Of a stretch of DNA of 64,000 nt, positions 33,768 to 43,923 are shown piece by piece. Location of the stretch: contig CAZJYX010000001.1 of NCBI GenBank assembly GCA_964550375.1, positions 202,262 through 266,261 on the forward strand, given 5' to 3'. Numbering within the stretch: the first letter of the stretch is position 1; each line of letters opens with the position of its first letter. The DNA comes from JAAYXS01 sp964550375. Lineage in GTDB: Bacteria > Planctomycetota > Phycisphaerae > UBA1845 > Fen-1342. Below the pieces are notes generated by a model. The model saw only the letters and a list, made by a program, of their open reading frames with translations. It was not told where the DNA came from and did not search any database. The translations under genes and the position numbers were made by a program.

Positions 33768-36700
33768 ATGAAGCGGAGTCTGAGGCGCTGGCTGAGGCTG
33801 TTCATATGGACCATGGTCGCCGGCCTAGTCTTCGCAACGTCGGCGTACCTCTACCTTACGCGCCCCGCACGGCTGCATGCGGCGGTAGTCGGTTTGCTCG
33901 CGGCGGCGGACATTGACGTTGGCAACATCGGCGCCGTCTCCTTCTCGTTCAGCGACGGCCTGGAGTTGCTGGATGTGGACCTTGGTTTGCGGTCCGGCTC
34001 GCAGGCAGCGGCCGAGCCGGGGGAAGGCCGCCTGAGCGCCCGGCTACGCGTGGCGCGCGCCTGTATCCGCTGTAACCCGTTCGAGTTAGCGACCGGCCGG
34101 CCGCGCGTGCGGCAGGTGGTGCTGCACGAGGCCGATTTGGCGCTGCTATGCCAGCCGCCGGGAGCTACACCGGACGCCGAATCCGGCACGCGCACGGGGC
34201 GCTGGCTGGCATTGCTGCCGCAGGTTGCCGGCGCGGCCAGTTGGCCGACAATCCACCTTGCCAGCGGCTATGTGCGGCTGTTGGCTGTCACGGAGGGCGC
34301 GCCGCAGCTCGTACGCCAATGGCGCGTCACGGGTTACGCCGCCCCGCGCGGGGCCGGGTATCACGCCCGGCTCGTGCAGGTGGGCGGCGGCGATGTGGCC
34401 CTGGCTGAGTTGAGCTGGGACACCGAGACGGCGGTGGGCGAGCTGGCGACCGGCTGGCTGGACCTGGAGAGTGCGGCGGCAGTCTTGCCCCGGACGCTGG
34501 CGGACACGTTCGCCCAGTGGGTGATCCGTGGGCGCGTGCGTGTCGAGCACCTCGCCCTGAGCCTGGGTAGTCTGGGGGCGGACGAGGCGTCGCCGGCATT
34601 TCGGGCCCCGCATCTGGAAACCGCCCGACTAAGTATCGCGGATGGTCGTTGCGCTCTGCCGGTCGAGGCAAGCGACGTCGGATCGTCGCCGTCGCGGCGT
34701 TTCGCCCAGGTGTCGGACGCGCGGATCGCGCTGGAGTTGACCAGCAGTCCGGATGGGGGGGGGCAGGTCGTTGTACATGGGGCGGGGCGTCTGAATGGAG
34801 CCCCCGTGGCGATCAGCCTGGACGCGCGGCCGTCGCAGTTGACAGCGTGGCCACCCGTGCTGGACGGTCCGCTGGAGGGTGAGTTGCGTCTCGAACGCTG
34901 CGCGCTGCCCACCAAGCAGGAGCACGCGGACTTCGTGCTCAGTCCGCATCTGCCGCGCGGCGTGCACGGTTTTCTCAACGACTTCGAGCCTGAGGGGGTG
35001 GTTAACTTGTCGCTGCGGTTCCAGCGCGCTTCCGGCGAGACGGCAGCAGGCGGTGCGGCTCTACACTTCGAGGGCGAGGTGGAGCCGCTGGGTTGCCGCT
35101 GTCGCTACGACGACTTCCCATACCCGTTCGAGGATGTCCGCGGGCGCGTGCGTTTTTCGCCTGCCGGCATCGTTCTGGACGGCCTCGTGGCGCGGCACGG
35201 CTCGGCCCGCGTGCGTGCCACCGGCACGGTCGACCGCCCGCGGCGGGCTTCCGGCTTGGACCTGACCTTCGCCGGCAGTAACGTGCCGCTGGACGCCGAA
35301 CTGTTCACAGCGCTGCCGCCCGAGTATCAGCGCCTCTGGTCGGAGGTGGCGCCCATCGGCCTATGTGACGTGCTCGTACGCCTCCAGCGCGCGGACGCGG
35401 CCCCCGACGCCGCCAAGTCCGAGCCGACCGATGTGCGCGTGGACGCCCGGCTGCGGGCCGGCAGCCTATCGCTTGACACGCAGCAGCGGCTGCAATGCGC
35501 GGACGGCGCCGTGACGATTGCCGGCGGCGTCGTGACCGTACACGAACTGCACGGCTACCTGGATGATGGGGCCGTGCGGCTGGCGGGCACCGTGGCGGTC
35601 GCGGGCGGCGCCGAGCAGCTTGACCTGGTGATCGAGGCCCAGGATGTACCGGTGGAACGGCGGGCGGTGGTGCGGGCCCTGCCGGGCGAAGCCGTCGCCG
35701 AGATCAGCTTCACAGGTCGCGCCGACGTATGGGGGCGCGTGCGGGGCGTGGGCTTGCGCGGCGCGCACGAGACCGAGTACACGGTGCACGTCAAGGACGG
35801 CAGTCTCGCCGGGTTCGACCCCCGGCAATCGTGGGCGGACTGTGAGGGCTGGCTGACCGTCACGCCGGAACGTCAGTTGATTCATAGCTTCTCGGCGCGG
35901 CAGGCGGCCGCGCGGCTGGAGATCGGCGGCACCTTGCCGTCCGGCCCGGACGGGCCGGAGTCAGCCGTGCTGGAAGTGCGTGTCAGCGCCGCTCCGTTGG
36001 ATGAACTGGTGCGGCAGTTCGTTCCGCCCGCGTGGCGTGAGCAGGTGGCAGCGCTGGGGCTGGGGGGGACGGGCGACGTGGCGCTCCAGGTGGGGCCGGC
36101 GGAAGAGGCCGGCGGAGCGACGAAGGCGGCCGCGCTGGTGCAGATTGCCGCCGAGCGCATGGCCGCGGCGGTGTTGCCGGTGGAGTTGCGCGACGTCCGC
36201 GCGCGGGCCACTTTGGCGGCCAATGTCCTGGACGTGCATGAGTTCAACGCCCGCCAGGGGGCCGCCGGCGCTGTGACGGCTGACGGGCGGTTCCGGTGGA
36301 ACACCGCCGGGCGAGCGGCTGACTTCAGCCTGCGCGTCGCCCAAGTGGAACTGACCGAAGCGCTGGTCGCGGCGCTGCCGGCGCCATTGGCCCGGCTGCT
36401 CCAGCGCATGCAGGCCGGCGGTCTGTGGGGGGCCGATCTTGACCGCGTGCGGCTCGAGGACGATGGTCGCCCGACCTGGGACTTCGCGGGCCGCGTCATG
36501 ATCGACTCTGGGACACTGGATCTGGGCCTGCCGCTGACCGGCGTGGTTGGGCAACTGGCGGGCACCTGCCACGTGCGGCCCGACGGCCAGGTGGCGTTGC
36601 AGGCCGGTCTCGCCGTGGAGCGCGGCGAAGTAGCCGGCCGACCACTGGCGAACTGGGCCGGCCAACTCGAGTACAACCCCGATGAACCGTGGGTGCGTCT

Positions 36701-37328
36701 GGATGATCTGCACGGGCGATTGTGTGACGGCGACGTGCTGGGCTATGTGCACATTTCGCCGGAGACTTCGGACTACGAGCTTTCGCTGACACTGCAGGAC
36801 GTCGCACTACAGCAGCTCTGGCCGGGCCAGGCAGAGCCCGCCGCGGCGCCCCGCCGGGGGCGCTTGGACGGGCACATATACCTCCGCGGTCGGGCGTCAG
36901 ACGTGGACGCGCGGCGGGGCGGCGGGAGCCTGCGCATCCGCGGGGGCTCGATCCTGAATACACCCGTATTGGCCAAGGTGGCCGCGGCCGATGAGCGCAC
37001 GACCGACGTATACGACACGGCCGAGGTGCGCTTCATGTGGGCCGGTGCTGAGCTGCAACTGACGCGCGTCGAGCTGCAAAGCCGCGACCTGCGCCTGGTG
37101 GGCCACGGCACGTGGAACATGAGCACGGACGAAATCGCGCTGCTGCTGGTGGGGGCCCATCCGCGGAACTGGCCGCGCGTGGCCGTCCTGACAGATCTGC
37201 TCGAAACCACCGGGCGGGAATTGGTGCAGTATCACGTGCGTGGCACCGTGGCCGAACCGCAGGTGAGCGCGGAACCGCTGTACAAGCTCAACGAGGCCCT
37301 GCGCGCGCTGCTTGCCGGTGACCGGTAG
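33768..37328 (+). CDS. Large AsmA-like envelope protein
   Basis: A 1186-residue protein with one N-terminal membrane helix (LFIWTMVAGLVFATSAYLYL, residues 11-30) and a long periplasmic part of repeated beta-strands. The C-terminal 200 residues, with VELQSRDLRLVGHGTWNMS, and the segments GSLSLDTQQRLQCADGAV and LDLGLPLTGVVGQLAGTCHV, have the pattern of AsmA/YhdP-like proteins (AsmA C-terminal/DUF3971-type region). Members are thought to carry phospholipids to the outer membrane. That role is inference here. It stands alone and divergent from the small gene at 33423. Confidence 0.8.
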   Translation: MKRSLRRWLRLFIWTMVAGLVFATSAYLYLTRPARLHAAVVGLLAAADIDVGNIGAVSFSFSDGLELLDVDLGLRSGSQAAAEPGEGRLSARLRVARACIRCNPFELATGRPRVRQVVLHEADLALLCQPPGATPDAESGTRTGRWLALLPQVAGAASWPTIHLASGYVRLLAVTEGAPQLVRQWRVTGYAAPRGAGYHARLVQVGGGDVALAELSWDTETAVGELATGWLDLESAAAVLPRTLADTFAQWVIRGRVRVEHLALSLGSLGADEASPAFRAPHLETARLSIADGRCALPVEASDVGSSPSRRFAQVSDARIALELTSSPDGGGQVVVHGAGRLNGAPVAISLDARPSQLTAWPPVLDGPLEGELRLERCALPTKQEHADFVLSPHLPRGVHGFLNDFEPEGVVNLSLRFQRASGETAAGGAALHFEGEVEPLGCRCRYDDFPYPFEDVRGRVRFSPAGIVLDGLVARHGSARVRATGTVDRPRRASGLDLTFAGSNVPLDAELFTALPPEYQRLWSEVAPIGLCDVLVRLQRADAAPDAAKSEPTDVRVDARLRAGSLSLDTQQRLQCADGAVTIAGGVVTVHELHGYLDDGAVRLAGTVAVAGGAEQLDLVIEAQDVPVERRAVVRALPGEAVAEISFTGRADVWGRVRGVGLRGAHETEYTVHVKDGSLAGFDPRQSWADCEGWLTVTPERQLIHSFSARQAAARLEIGGTLPSGPDGPESAVLEVRVSAAPLDELVRQFVPPAWREQVAALGLGGTGDVALQVGPAEEAGGATKAAALVQIAAERMAAAVLPVELRDVRARATLAANVLDVHEFNARQGAAGAVTADGRFRWNTAGRAADFSLRVAQVELTEALVAALPAPLARLLQRMQAGGLWGADLDRVRLEDDGRPTWDFAGRVMIDSGTLDLGLPLTGVVGQLAGTCHVRPDGQVALQAGLAVERGEVAGRPLANWAGQLEYNPDEPWVRLDDLHGRLCDGDVLGYVHISPETSDYELSLTLQDVALQQLWPGQAEPAAAPRRGRLDGHIYLRGRASDVDARRGGGSLRIRGGSILNTPVLAKVAAADERTTDVYDTAEVRFMWAGAELQLTRVELQSRDLRLVGHGTWNMSTDEIALLLVGAHPRNWPRVAVLTDLLETTGRELVQYHVRGTVAEPQVSAEPLYKLNEALRALLAGDR

Positions 37329-37345
37329 TCCCGCCCGCGGCGGCG

Positions 37346-39034
37346 TTACTCCAGGTAGCCCAGCTCGCTCAGACGCTCCTCAAGCAGACGCCGATCCTCG
37401 TCGCTGTATACCTCGATCGCCTCGTCGACCGGCTTCTTCAGCGGCGGCTCGCGTTCGACAACCGGCGCGGAGGTGAACAGCTCACTCAGCACGCGGCCTT
37501 CCATGTCCACCGGCACGCGCAGGCCCAGGGCCGCGAGCATGGTCGGGGCGATATCGACAATGTTGGCCTCGCTGCGCCCGCCGCGCTGAATGTTGCGGCC
37601 GCCCGCGGCCAGGATGCCCTCGTCGCGGTGCGTGCCCTCCAGCCGGGCGGATTCGCACCAGCGCACGGCCCGGCGGCTGCGAATCTTACGCACTACCGCC
37701 AGCCCAGGGTTGGGTACCAGCAACAGGTCCGGCAGATTCGGATTCTCGCTGCGGTCGCACCCATACAGCTCCTCGGTCTTATGTACTTCCGGGAAGACGT
37801 TGAGCGGGCGGCCCGCGCGGTCACGCGCGCGGACGCTCAGCAGCCGCTGGATCAGCTCGTCGCGCAGGGGTTCGTAGTCGGCCGGCGCGACGATGCCGTG
37901 CGGCCCGCGACCCTTGAGGTTGATATACAAGTAGCCGTAGATCCCGGCATGCATAACACAGGCCCGTGTGCGCGACCAATCAACCGCCAACTCACGTTCG
38001 ATGCCGCGGCTGCCCTGCTCGAAACGCGTGGCCCGCCCCTTGGTCAACCGGTGCCACAGGTGGCCCGTCCGGGTGGCGGCCTGCTCCCAGGCACTGCGCA
38101 GTTGCAGGTAGCCCCACTTGTGCAGCAGCAGGTTAGGCTGGGCCTTGCCGTCCAGGCTGCCGTGCCCGTGGTCCGACATGATCAGCACGGTGGCGCCCTT
38201 GCTCTCGGCGTAGGCGAACATGCCGCCCAGCACGTCGTCCAGGTGCTTGAACACCTGCGCCACCATGGCCGCCTCGCGCGGGTAGTGGCCGCGCGTCTTC
38301 GGATCCAGGTACTTCCACGCTTTGTGCTGGACGTTGTCCACCAGCTTGAAGACCGTCATCAGCACGTCCCAGCCGAACTTGTCGCCGCAGTAGCGCGTCA
38401 GCGTGAGCCCCTGGTCGAAGCTGTGGCTGATGTAGTCGAGGTTCGTGGCCAGCACGTCCTGGCCGCCCAGCGCGCGGCGCTGCCAGTTCGTGCGGTAGTT
38501 GTAGCTCGGGATGAGCTGGAAGATCTCGTCCTTGAGCTCGCGGGGATAGGTGAAGTCCTCCTTGATGCTGGGCGTCTCGAAGCCGCTGATCATGAAGCCG
38601 TTGACCGGGCGGGGCGGAAAGGTCATCGGGACGTTGATGCTGCCGACACGCAGGCCCTTCTCACTAAGCAGATCCCAGATGGTCTTCTCGCGAATCTGGT
38701 ACGTGCTGTTGAAGGTCAGCTCGTGGTGGGTGGCGTCGTATTTCTCGAAGTCGAGAATGCCGTGCTGACCCGGGCCCTTGCCGGTCATGAAGGTCGTCCA
38801 GGCCGCCGGCGTGATGGGCGGCTTGGTCGAATACAACACGCCCGCCACGCCCTCCGCGATGAACCGCCGCAGGTTGGGCATGTGGCCGTCGTCCATCAGC
38901 GGCGTCAGCACGTCGAACGTGGCCCCGTCCAGTCCGATAATCAGCAGGCGCTCCACCAGCGCCTTGAGCGGCCGTGGCGCCGCTGGGCGCGTTGCCGTCC
39001 GGAGTTCGTCAGTAGTCCGTGCACTTGAGTTCAT
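37346..39034 (-). CDS. Alkaline-phosphatase-superfamily phosphodiesterase/nucleotide pyrophosphatase
   Basis: A 562-residue enzyme. The first metal-binding segment LLIIGLDGATFDVLTPLMD is near residue 30. TPAAWTTFMTGKGPGQHGI holds the likely nucleophile Thr, and VLIMSDHGHGSLDGK the second metal site. The family (type I phosphodiesterase/nucleotide pyrophosphatase-like) hydrolyses phosphate esters; the substrate here is unknown and no signal peptide is evident. The ATG ending at 39034 was chosen since the frame before it is Arg/Ala-rich filler. Tyr/Asp-rich C-terminal ends suggest a soluble protein. Confidence 0.88.
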   Translation of the reverse strand: MNSSARTTDELRTATRPAAPRPLKALVERLLIIGLDGATFDVLTPLMDDGHMPNLRRFIAEGVAGVLYSTKPPITPAAWTTFMTGKGPGQHGILDFEKYDATHHELTFNSTYQIREKTIWDLLSEKGLRVGSINVPMTFPPRPVNGFMISGFETPSIKEDFTYPRELKDEIFQLIPSYNYRTNWQRRALGGQDVLATNLDYISHSFDQGLTLTRYCGDKFGWDVLMTVFKLVDNVQHKAWKYLDPKTRGHYPREAAMVAQVFKHLDDVLGGMFAYAESKGATVLIMSDHGHGSLDGKAQPNLLLHKWGYLQLRSAWEQAATRTGHLWHRLTKGRATRFEQGSRGIERELAVDWSRTRACVMHAGIYGYLYINLKGRGPHGIVAPADYEPLRDELIQRLLSVRARDRAGRPLNVFPEVHKTEELYGCDRSENPNLPDLLLVPNPGLAVVRKIRSRRAVRWCESARLEGTHRDEGILAAGGRNIQRGGRSEANIVDIAPTMLAALGLRVPVDMEGRVLSELFTSAPVVEREPPLKKPVDEAIEVYSDEDRRLLEERLSELGYLE

Positions 39035-39217
39035 GGTGCTAAATCCTTGCCGCCAGTGCGTGACGCCCAGGCAGGAATGTACCCGCCCGGCGCCGCCGAT
39101 TCCGAGTCGCGCCGCCGCGCCCGCCACGGCTCGTGCCGCCGCCGGGCAACCCACCGGCACCACCTATCAGGATAACCGTTTTTCGCCGGCTGAATAGCCC
39201 GCCGCGCCGGCCGGCGG

Positions 39218-40648
39218 CTAACGCGGACGCCGCTGCCGGGTCGGACGCACCACCAGATCGTAACCCTGCGTGTCGATTACCTCGGCTCGGATGAACTCGC
39301 CCGGCTTGCGCGGCGCGCCCGGCAGCAGGCACAGGGCGTCCACCTCCGGCGCCTGCCCGGCGTGACGCCCGGCCGCGCCGTCCGCCTGTCGCTCGTCCAC
39401 CAGCACCTCCAATCTCCGGCCCACCCGTCGCCGGGCCGCCCGCAACGCCAACTCCTGCTGGGTCAGCATGAAGTGCTCGTAGCGCTCGGCCTTCTCGGCT
39501 TCGTCAAGCGGCTCCGGCAGGCGCGCCGCCGGCGTCTCCGGCTCGTGCGAGTACTTGAAGGCCCCGGCCGCGTCGAAGCCGAAGTCCCGCATGAAGGCCA
39601 GCAGCTCCGCGAACTCCGCCTCCGTCTCGCCGGGGAACCCAACGATCATCGTCGTGCGAATGGCGACGTCCGGAATGCGCGCCCGGATGCGCCCCAGCAG
39701 CGCTTCAGTCTGGGCGCGCGTTATCCGCCGCCCCATCAACTTCAGCATGCGCGTGTTGATGTGCTGCAATGGAATGTCAATGTACTTGACCACGCGCTGG
39801 CACTCGGCGATGGCGGCCAGGATCTCGTCCGTCAGCACCGTCGGGTAGACGTACATCAGCCGCAGCCAGCGGGCTCCGGCGCATTCGCCGTCCAGCCGCC
39901 GCAACAGGCCGGCCAGCCCGGGCGTGTAGCCGATGTCAGCGCCGTAGCTGGTCGTGTCCTGTCCGATGAGCACGAGTTCGCGCGCCCCGTCGGCGATCAG
40001 CTCGCGACACTCGGCCACCAGCTCATCCGGGCTCTTGCTGTGCAGCGGGCCGCGAATCGCCGGTATGGTGCAGAAGGTGCATCTCTGGTTGCAGCCCTCG
40101 CTGATGCGCACGTAAGCGTAGTGCCGGGGCGTCAGACGCAGCCGGCCCTGGTCCGACCAGGGCTGGGCGTGATAGTCGCCCAGGTAGCAGTCCACCGCGG
40201 CGGCGCGCGGGCGCTGCCAGACCGCGCGGGCCACGTCCGCGCGGTTGTGTACTCCCACCAGCACGTCAACTTCCGGGACGCGCTCCCGAATCTGCTCGCC
40301 ATCCCGCTGTACCAGGCAGCCGGCTACCACGATGCGTTTCAGTTCCCCGCGCCGCTTGCGCTCGGCCAGTTCGGCAATGACGGCCATGGCTTCGTCGCGG
40401 GCGGCCCCCAGAAAGCCGCACGTGTTGACGACAATTGTGTCGGCGGCCGACTCGTCCAGGCTGATGATCGCGCCGGACTCGGCGACCTGCGCCAGCATGC
40501 GTTCGGAGTCCACCAGGTTCTTCACGCAACCCAGCGAAACGAAGCCGACGACGGGGGGGACGGCCGGCGCGGCGCGGTCCCGGGCCGGCGCCGCAGCGCC
40601 GTTGCGTCTGCGTCGTCCAGACTGCTTGGCCTTCCTCAACTGTGACAT
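39218..40648 (-). CDS. rimO: Ribosomal protein S12 methylthiotransferase RimO
   Basis: A 476-residue radical SAM enzyme that adds a methylthio group to Asp89 of ribosomal protein S12. The N-terminal UPF0004 domain has three cluster cysteines in SLGCVKNLVDSE, NTCGFLG and VAGCLVQ. The radical SAM motif is SEGCNQRCTFCTIP (C-x3-C-x2-C), followed by KYIDIPLQHIN and RTTMIVGFPGE. A TRAM domain ends the protein. The LGCVKNLVDSE form and Asp-rich strands fit RimO rather than MiaB. The start is the ATG ending at 40648; an N-terminal basic extension of about 30 residues precedes the first domain. Confidence 0.94.
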   Translation of the reverse strand: MSQLRKAKQSGRRRRNGAAAPARDRAAPAVPPVVGFVSLGCVKNLVDSERMLAQVAESGAIISLDESAADTIVVNTCGFLGAARDEAMAVIAELAERKRRGELKRIVVAGCLVQRDGEQIRERVPEVDVLVGVHNRADVARAVWQRPRAAAVDCYLGDYHAQPWSDQGRLRLTPRHYAYVRISEGCNQRCTFCTIPAIRGPLHSKSPDELVAECRELIADGARELVLIGQDTTSYGADIGYTPGLAGLLRRLDGECAGARWLRLMYVYPTVLTDEILAAIAECQRVVKYIDIPLQHINTRMLKLMGRRITRAQTEALLGRIRARIPDVAIRTTMIVGFPGETEAEFAELLAFMRDFGFDAAGAFKYSHEPETPAARLPEPLDEAEKAERYEHFMLTQQELALRAARRRVGRRLEVLVDERQADGAAGRHAGQAPEVDALCLLPGAPRKPGEFIRAEVIDTQGYDLVVRPTRQRRPR

Positions 40649-40849
40649 CCATTCAGGCGGTCTGCGGCGGAGGGCTCGCGCTGTTGCCGCCGACCATGCG
40701 AACACCCACCAGAGTTTAGCGGTCCTTCTGGGGCGCGACAACCCGGCCTTGATCCGCCTTTTCCTTCCCGACCGCAGCGGGTATGTTTGGTCCGCGGCAC
40801 GCGGCTTGGCGCGGCGTCGGCCTGGTTCTGCCGGTACACAGTTGAATAG

Positions 40850-42325
40850 ATGCACGTGTTGGCTGCCACGATCCTGGCACAGATAGCTCCGCCCACCGGC
40901 CAGACATTCCGGGAGATGCTCCGGCAGATGTCCTGGGAGAACTGGCTGGCGGAGTTCTGGCCGTACATCTTCGCCGACCGTTTCATGGTGATCCTCTTCC
41001 TGCCGCTCGTGCCGATTCTCTTACTGCTGCCGCGCCGGCACCTGCGCATCGGCATCATCGTCACGAGCCTGATCTTCATCGGCTACCTGTTCGGGCCGGT
41101 GTATCCGCTGGTCTGGCTGGCAATGTGCGTGACGTTCTACTGGTTGAGCGAGCGCTTCGCCGTAGAAGCGAAACGCCGGGACGTGCTGCAGTGGGGGCCG
41201 CCGTTGGCTGCCATTCTGTGTGTGGGTGGCTGGTACGTCGGCTCGATGGCACTCGGCTTGATCAACATCACGCGCGATTTCAACAGCGAGTTGTTCGACC
41301 GGGCGCGCTGGCTGTTCCCACTCAACGTACGCGACGGCTCGTGGCGCTTCTTCCTGACCCATCCGCCGCAGATTTTCGCCGCGGTCTTCTTCGTGCCACA
41401 GCTCAACGGGATCGTGATCTTCACGATCCGCATGATGCACTACTTCTCCGAGTTGAAGCGCGACACGATCCCGCGCGCCGAGCGCACGCTGCTGAACTTC
41501 ATCGCGTTCGCCTCCTTCGGCCCGACGCTCATGCAGGGACCGATCGAGCGCTTCCACGACTTCCAGGCGGGCCTGGCGCGCTGTCACGAACGCCGGACGC
41601 GCGCGGACGTCGGGGCGGGCCTGGCGCGCATCGGGCTGGGGCTGATGAAGAACGTGTTCTGCGTCGCGGTGCTGCTGCCACTGGTGCTGAAGATCGTCGT
41701 CGATGGGCGGTACTACGAAGCGCCCGCGCGGGTCCAGAGCTACGCCGTCCTGTTCTTCTGCGCGCATCTCCAGGTGCTCTGGATCTACCTGCACTTCAGC
41801 GGCTACTGCGACATCGCCATCGGCCTGGCCCGCCTGGTCGGCTACCGCGCCGTCGAGAATTTCGACCAGCCCTGGCTGGCCACCAGCCTGACCGACATGT
41901 GGCGCCGCTGGCACATCAGCTTCTCCTTCATCCTGCGCGACTACGTGTTCATGCCGCTGGTGCGGCAGCGCTGGAACACCACGATCAGCCTGGTCGTGAC
42001 TTTCATCGTCTGCGCGCTGCTGCACAACCTGAACCTGGGCTACCTGCTGTGGGGCGTGCTGATGGGTCTGATGGTGGCCGTCAACCAGAAGTGGTCGCGC
42101 TGGATGCGCCAGCTTGACCGCCATCCGACACGCCGGCTGGCGGCTGTGCGGCAAGCGTGGCTGCGCCTGGCGCCGCTCCCCACTATCTGCGCCTGGGCGC
42201 TTACGATCAACGCGTTCGTGCTCAGCGGCCTGGTGGCCTTCGGCGGACAGGGCGGGTTTCGTGTGGCCTGGGAACTGATCCGCCGGCCCGCCCTGGGCCT
42301 GGCCGACGCCTTGGGATGGAGGTGA
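40850..42325 (+). CDS. MBOAT-family O-acyltransferase, first copy
   Basis: A 491-residue polytopic membrane protein with about eleven helices. The family core is TLMQGPIERF, YLHFSGYCDIAIGLARLVGY, DMWRRWHISFSFILRDYVF and CALLHNLNLGYLLWG. His355 and His392 match the two conserved histidines of DltB/AlgI proteins. MBOAT enzymes acylate polysaccharides, teichoic acids or lipids at the membrane. The acceptor is unknown and no AlgX/AlgJ-like partner lies beside it. It is followed by a clear paralogue. Confidence 0.92.
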   Translation: MHVLAATILAQIAPPTGQTFREMLRQMSWENWLAEFWPYIFADRFMVILFLPLVPILLLLPRRHLRIGIIVTSLIFIGYLFGPVYPLVWLAMCVTFYWLSERFAVEAKRRDVLQWGPPLAAILCVGGWYVGSMALGLINITRDFNSELFDRARWLFPLNVRDGSWRFFLTHPPQIFAAVFFVPQLNGIVIFTIRMMHYFSELKRDTIPRAERTLLNFIAFASFGPTLMQGPIERFHDFQAGLARCHERRTRADVGAGLARIGLGLMKNVFCVAVLLPLVLKIVVDGRYYEAPARVQSYAVLFFCAHLQVLWIYLHFSGYCDIAIGLARLVGYRAVENFDQPWLATSLTDMWRRWHISFSFILRDYVFMPLVRQRWNTTISLVVTFIVCALLHNLNLGYLLWGVLMGLMVAVNQKWSRWMRQLDRHPTRRLAAVRQAWLRLAPLPTICAWALTINAFVLSGLVAFGGQGGFRVAWELIRRPALGLADALGWR

Positions 42326-42366
42326 CCCACGCGACCAGCCCTGTCCAGCGTTGATGTAATCATGGC

Positions 42367-42388
42367 GGCGCGTCGTCGTCGACGCGCC
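42367..42388. terminator. Hairpin between the two MBOAT genes
   Basis: GGCGCGTCG and CGACGCGCC form a perfect 9-bp stem with the four-base loop TCGT, 41 bases past the first MBOAT stop. No T-run follows. It could reduce read-through or stabilise the upstream message. Confidence 0.5.
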
Positions 42389-42450
42389 CGTGGCCCCGTC
42401 CACGCGCGCCTGAGCATGGCGCGCCCCGATATGCGGCGGGGGCAATAGCC

Positions 42451-43923
42451 GTGCCGGGCCTGTGCGCGCCAGCCGTGATCCCCGGCCTCGACGCGGTCGA
42501 GGGCCTGTGGCAACCGCTGAGCCGGCTGCCCTGGTCAGGCTGGGACGCCGCATGGCTGGGCGACACGCTGGCCGGCCGCAACGCCGTCCTCATCTTCCTG
42601 CCACTGCTGGCGGTGCTACTGCTGTGGCCGGTCCGGCACCTGCGGCGCGGCTTCATCCTGACCGGCCTGCTGTTCGTGGGTTACGTCTTCGGCGCCGCCT
42701 ACCTGGTGTTCTGGCTGCTCTCCTGCCTGCTGTTCTACCGGCTTAGTGAGCAGTTCGCGCGGGAGGTCCGGCGCACCGACGTGTGGCCCGGCGGCCCACC
42801 GCTGGCTGCCATTGCCATCATCAGCGTCTACTTCGTGCTGCTGCACGTGCTGGACGCCGTCAACCTGCCTGCCGCCGCCAACGCCGGGCTCTTGCAGTAC
42901 GCGCCGTGGGCACTACCGCTGGGCGCCCGCGGCCTGAGCTGGGAGCCGCACTGGTTCGGCACCGAGTCGCAGCTCTTCGCTTTGATGTTGCGCGACTCGC
43001 ACAACATCGGGGCCGCGTACCTCGTCATGCGCATGGTCCACTACTTCTCAGAACTGAAACGCGGCACGATTCCGGCGGAACAGCGCAGCTTTGCCCGCTT
43101 CCTTGCCTATCTCTGCTACGTGCCCACCCTCATCCAGGGTCCCATCGAGCGCTACGCCGAATTCAACCACCAGATTGACACCTGCCACGAACGCCGCACC
43201 TGGCGCGACCGACTCGCCGGCCTCGGCCGCCTGGGCCAGGCGCTGGTCAAGGCCGTCGTGCTTGAGGCATACCTGCTCCCGTGGGCCAACAGCCAGGGCC
43301 TGGGCAGCCGGCAGTTCATGCAGCACCCCGAGCACACCACCAGCTACGTCCTGCTGTTCTTCTCGATCCACGTGCTGGTCTTCGCCCTCTACCTCGCCTT
43401 CAGCGCCTACTGCGACGTCGCCATCGGCATGTCACGCCTGCTGGGCTACCGCGCCGCCGAGAACTTCCGCCATTTCTGGCTGGCGTGCAGCCTCACCGAC
43501 ATGTGGCGACGCTGGCACATCACCCTCTCATTCATCCTGCGCGACTACATCTTCTTCCCGCTCGCGCGCCGCCGTTGGAATTCCTTCCTGGCCCTGGCCG
43601 TCACGTTCCTGGTCTGTGGCCTCTGGCATTCGCTCAGCCTCAACTACGCGCTCTGGGGCCTGACGATGGGCCTGCTGGTGGCCATTAACCAGCGCTGGTC
43701 ACGCTGGCAGCGCCAGCTCGACCGTCAGCCCGACCACCGCCTGGCCCGGCTGCGCCGCGCTTGGCTGCGCCTCTGGCCGCTGCCGCGCATCTGCGCCTGG
43801 CTGCTGACGATCAACGTCTTCATGCTGTCCGGCTGGGTCTGCTTCTGGGGCTTCCGCGGCTTCCGCGTACTGGGCGAGCTGATCTGGCGCCCGCTCTCCT
43901 GGCTCTTCGCCGGCCAGCCCTAG
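42451..43923 (+). CDS. MBOAT-family O-acyltransferase, second copy
   Basis: A 490-residue paralogue of the gene at 40850, with the same helix pattern and core: TLIQGPIERY, YLAFSAYCDVAIGMSRLLGY, DMWRRWHITLSFILRDYIF and CGLWHSLSLNYALWG. His356 and His393 match the conserved pair. The first quarter differs most from the first copy, as expected if the acceptors differ. The GTG at 42451 is the first in-frame start after a stop and follows GGCGGGGG. Its TAG shares two bases with the recQ stop on the other strand. Confidence 0.92.
   Translation: MPGLCAPAVIPGLDAVEGLWQPLSRLPWSGWDAAWLGDTLAGRNAVLIFLPLLAVLLLWPVRHLRRGFILTGLLFVGYVFGAAYLVFWLLSCLLFYRLSEQFAREVRRTDVWPGGPPLAAIAIISVYFVLLHVLDAVNLPAAANAGLLQYAPWALPLGARGLSWEPHWFGTESQLFALMLRDSHNIGAAYLVMRMVHYFSELKRGTIPAEQRSFARFLAYLCYVPTLIQGPIERYAEFNHQIDTCHERRTWRDRLAGLGRLGQALVKAVVLEAYLLPWANSQGLGSRQFMQHPEHTTSYVLLFFSIHVLVFALYLAFSAYCDVAIGMSRLLGYRAAENFRHFWLACSLTDMWRRWHITLSFILRDYIFFPLARRRWNSFLALAVTFLVCGLWHSLSLNYALWGLTMGLLVAINQRWSRWQRQLDRQPDHRLARLRRAWLRLWPLPRICAWLLTINVFMLSGWVCFWGFRGFRVLGELIWRPLSWLFAGQP

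Noticed and set aside
33482..33916. A 144-residue plus-strand frame overlapping the start of the AsmA-like gene
   Set aside because: Arg-rich filler with no family; the AsmA-like start and membrane helix lie in another frame.
43920..43923. Overlapping stop codons of the second MBOAT gene and recQ
   Set aside because: A simple result of close packing of convergent genes; no special function needed.
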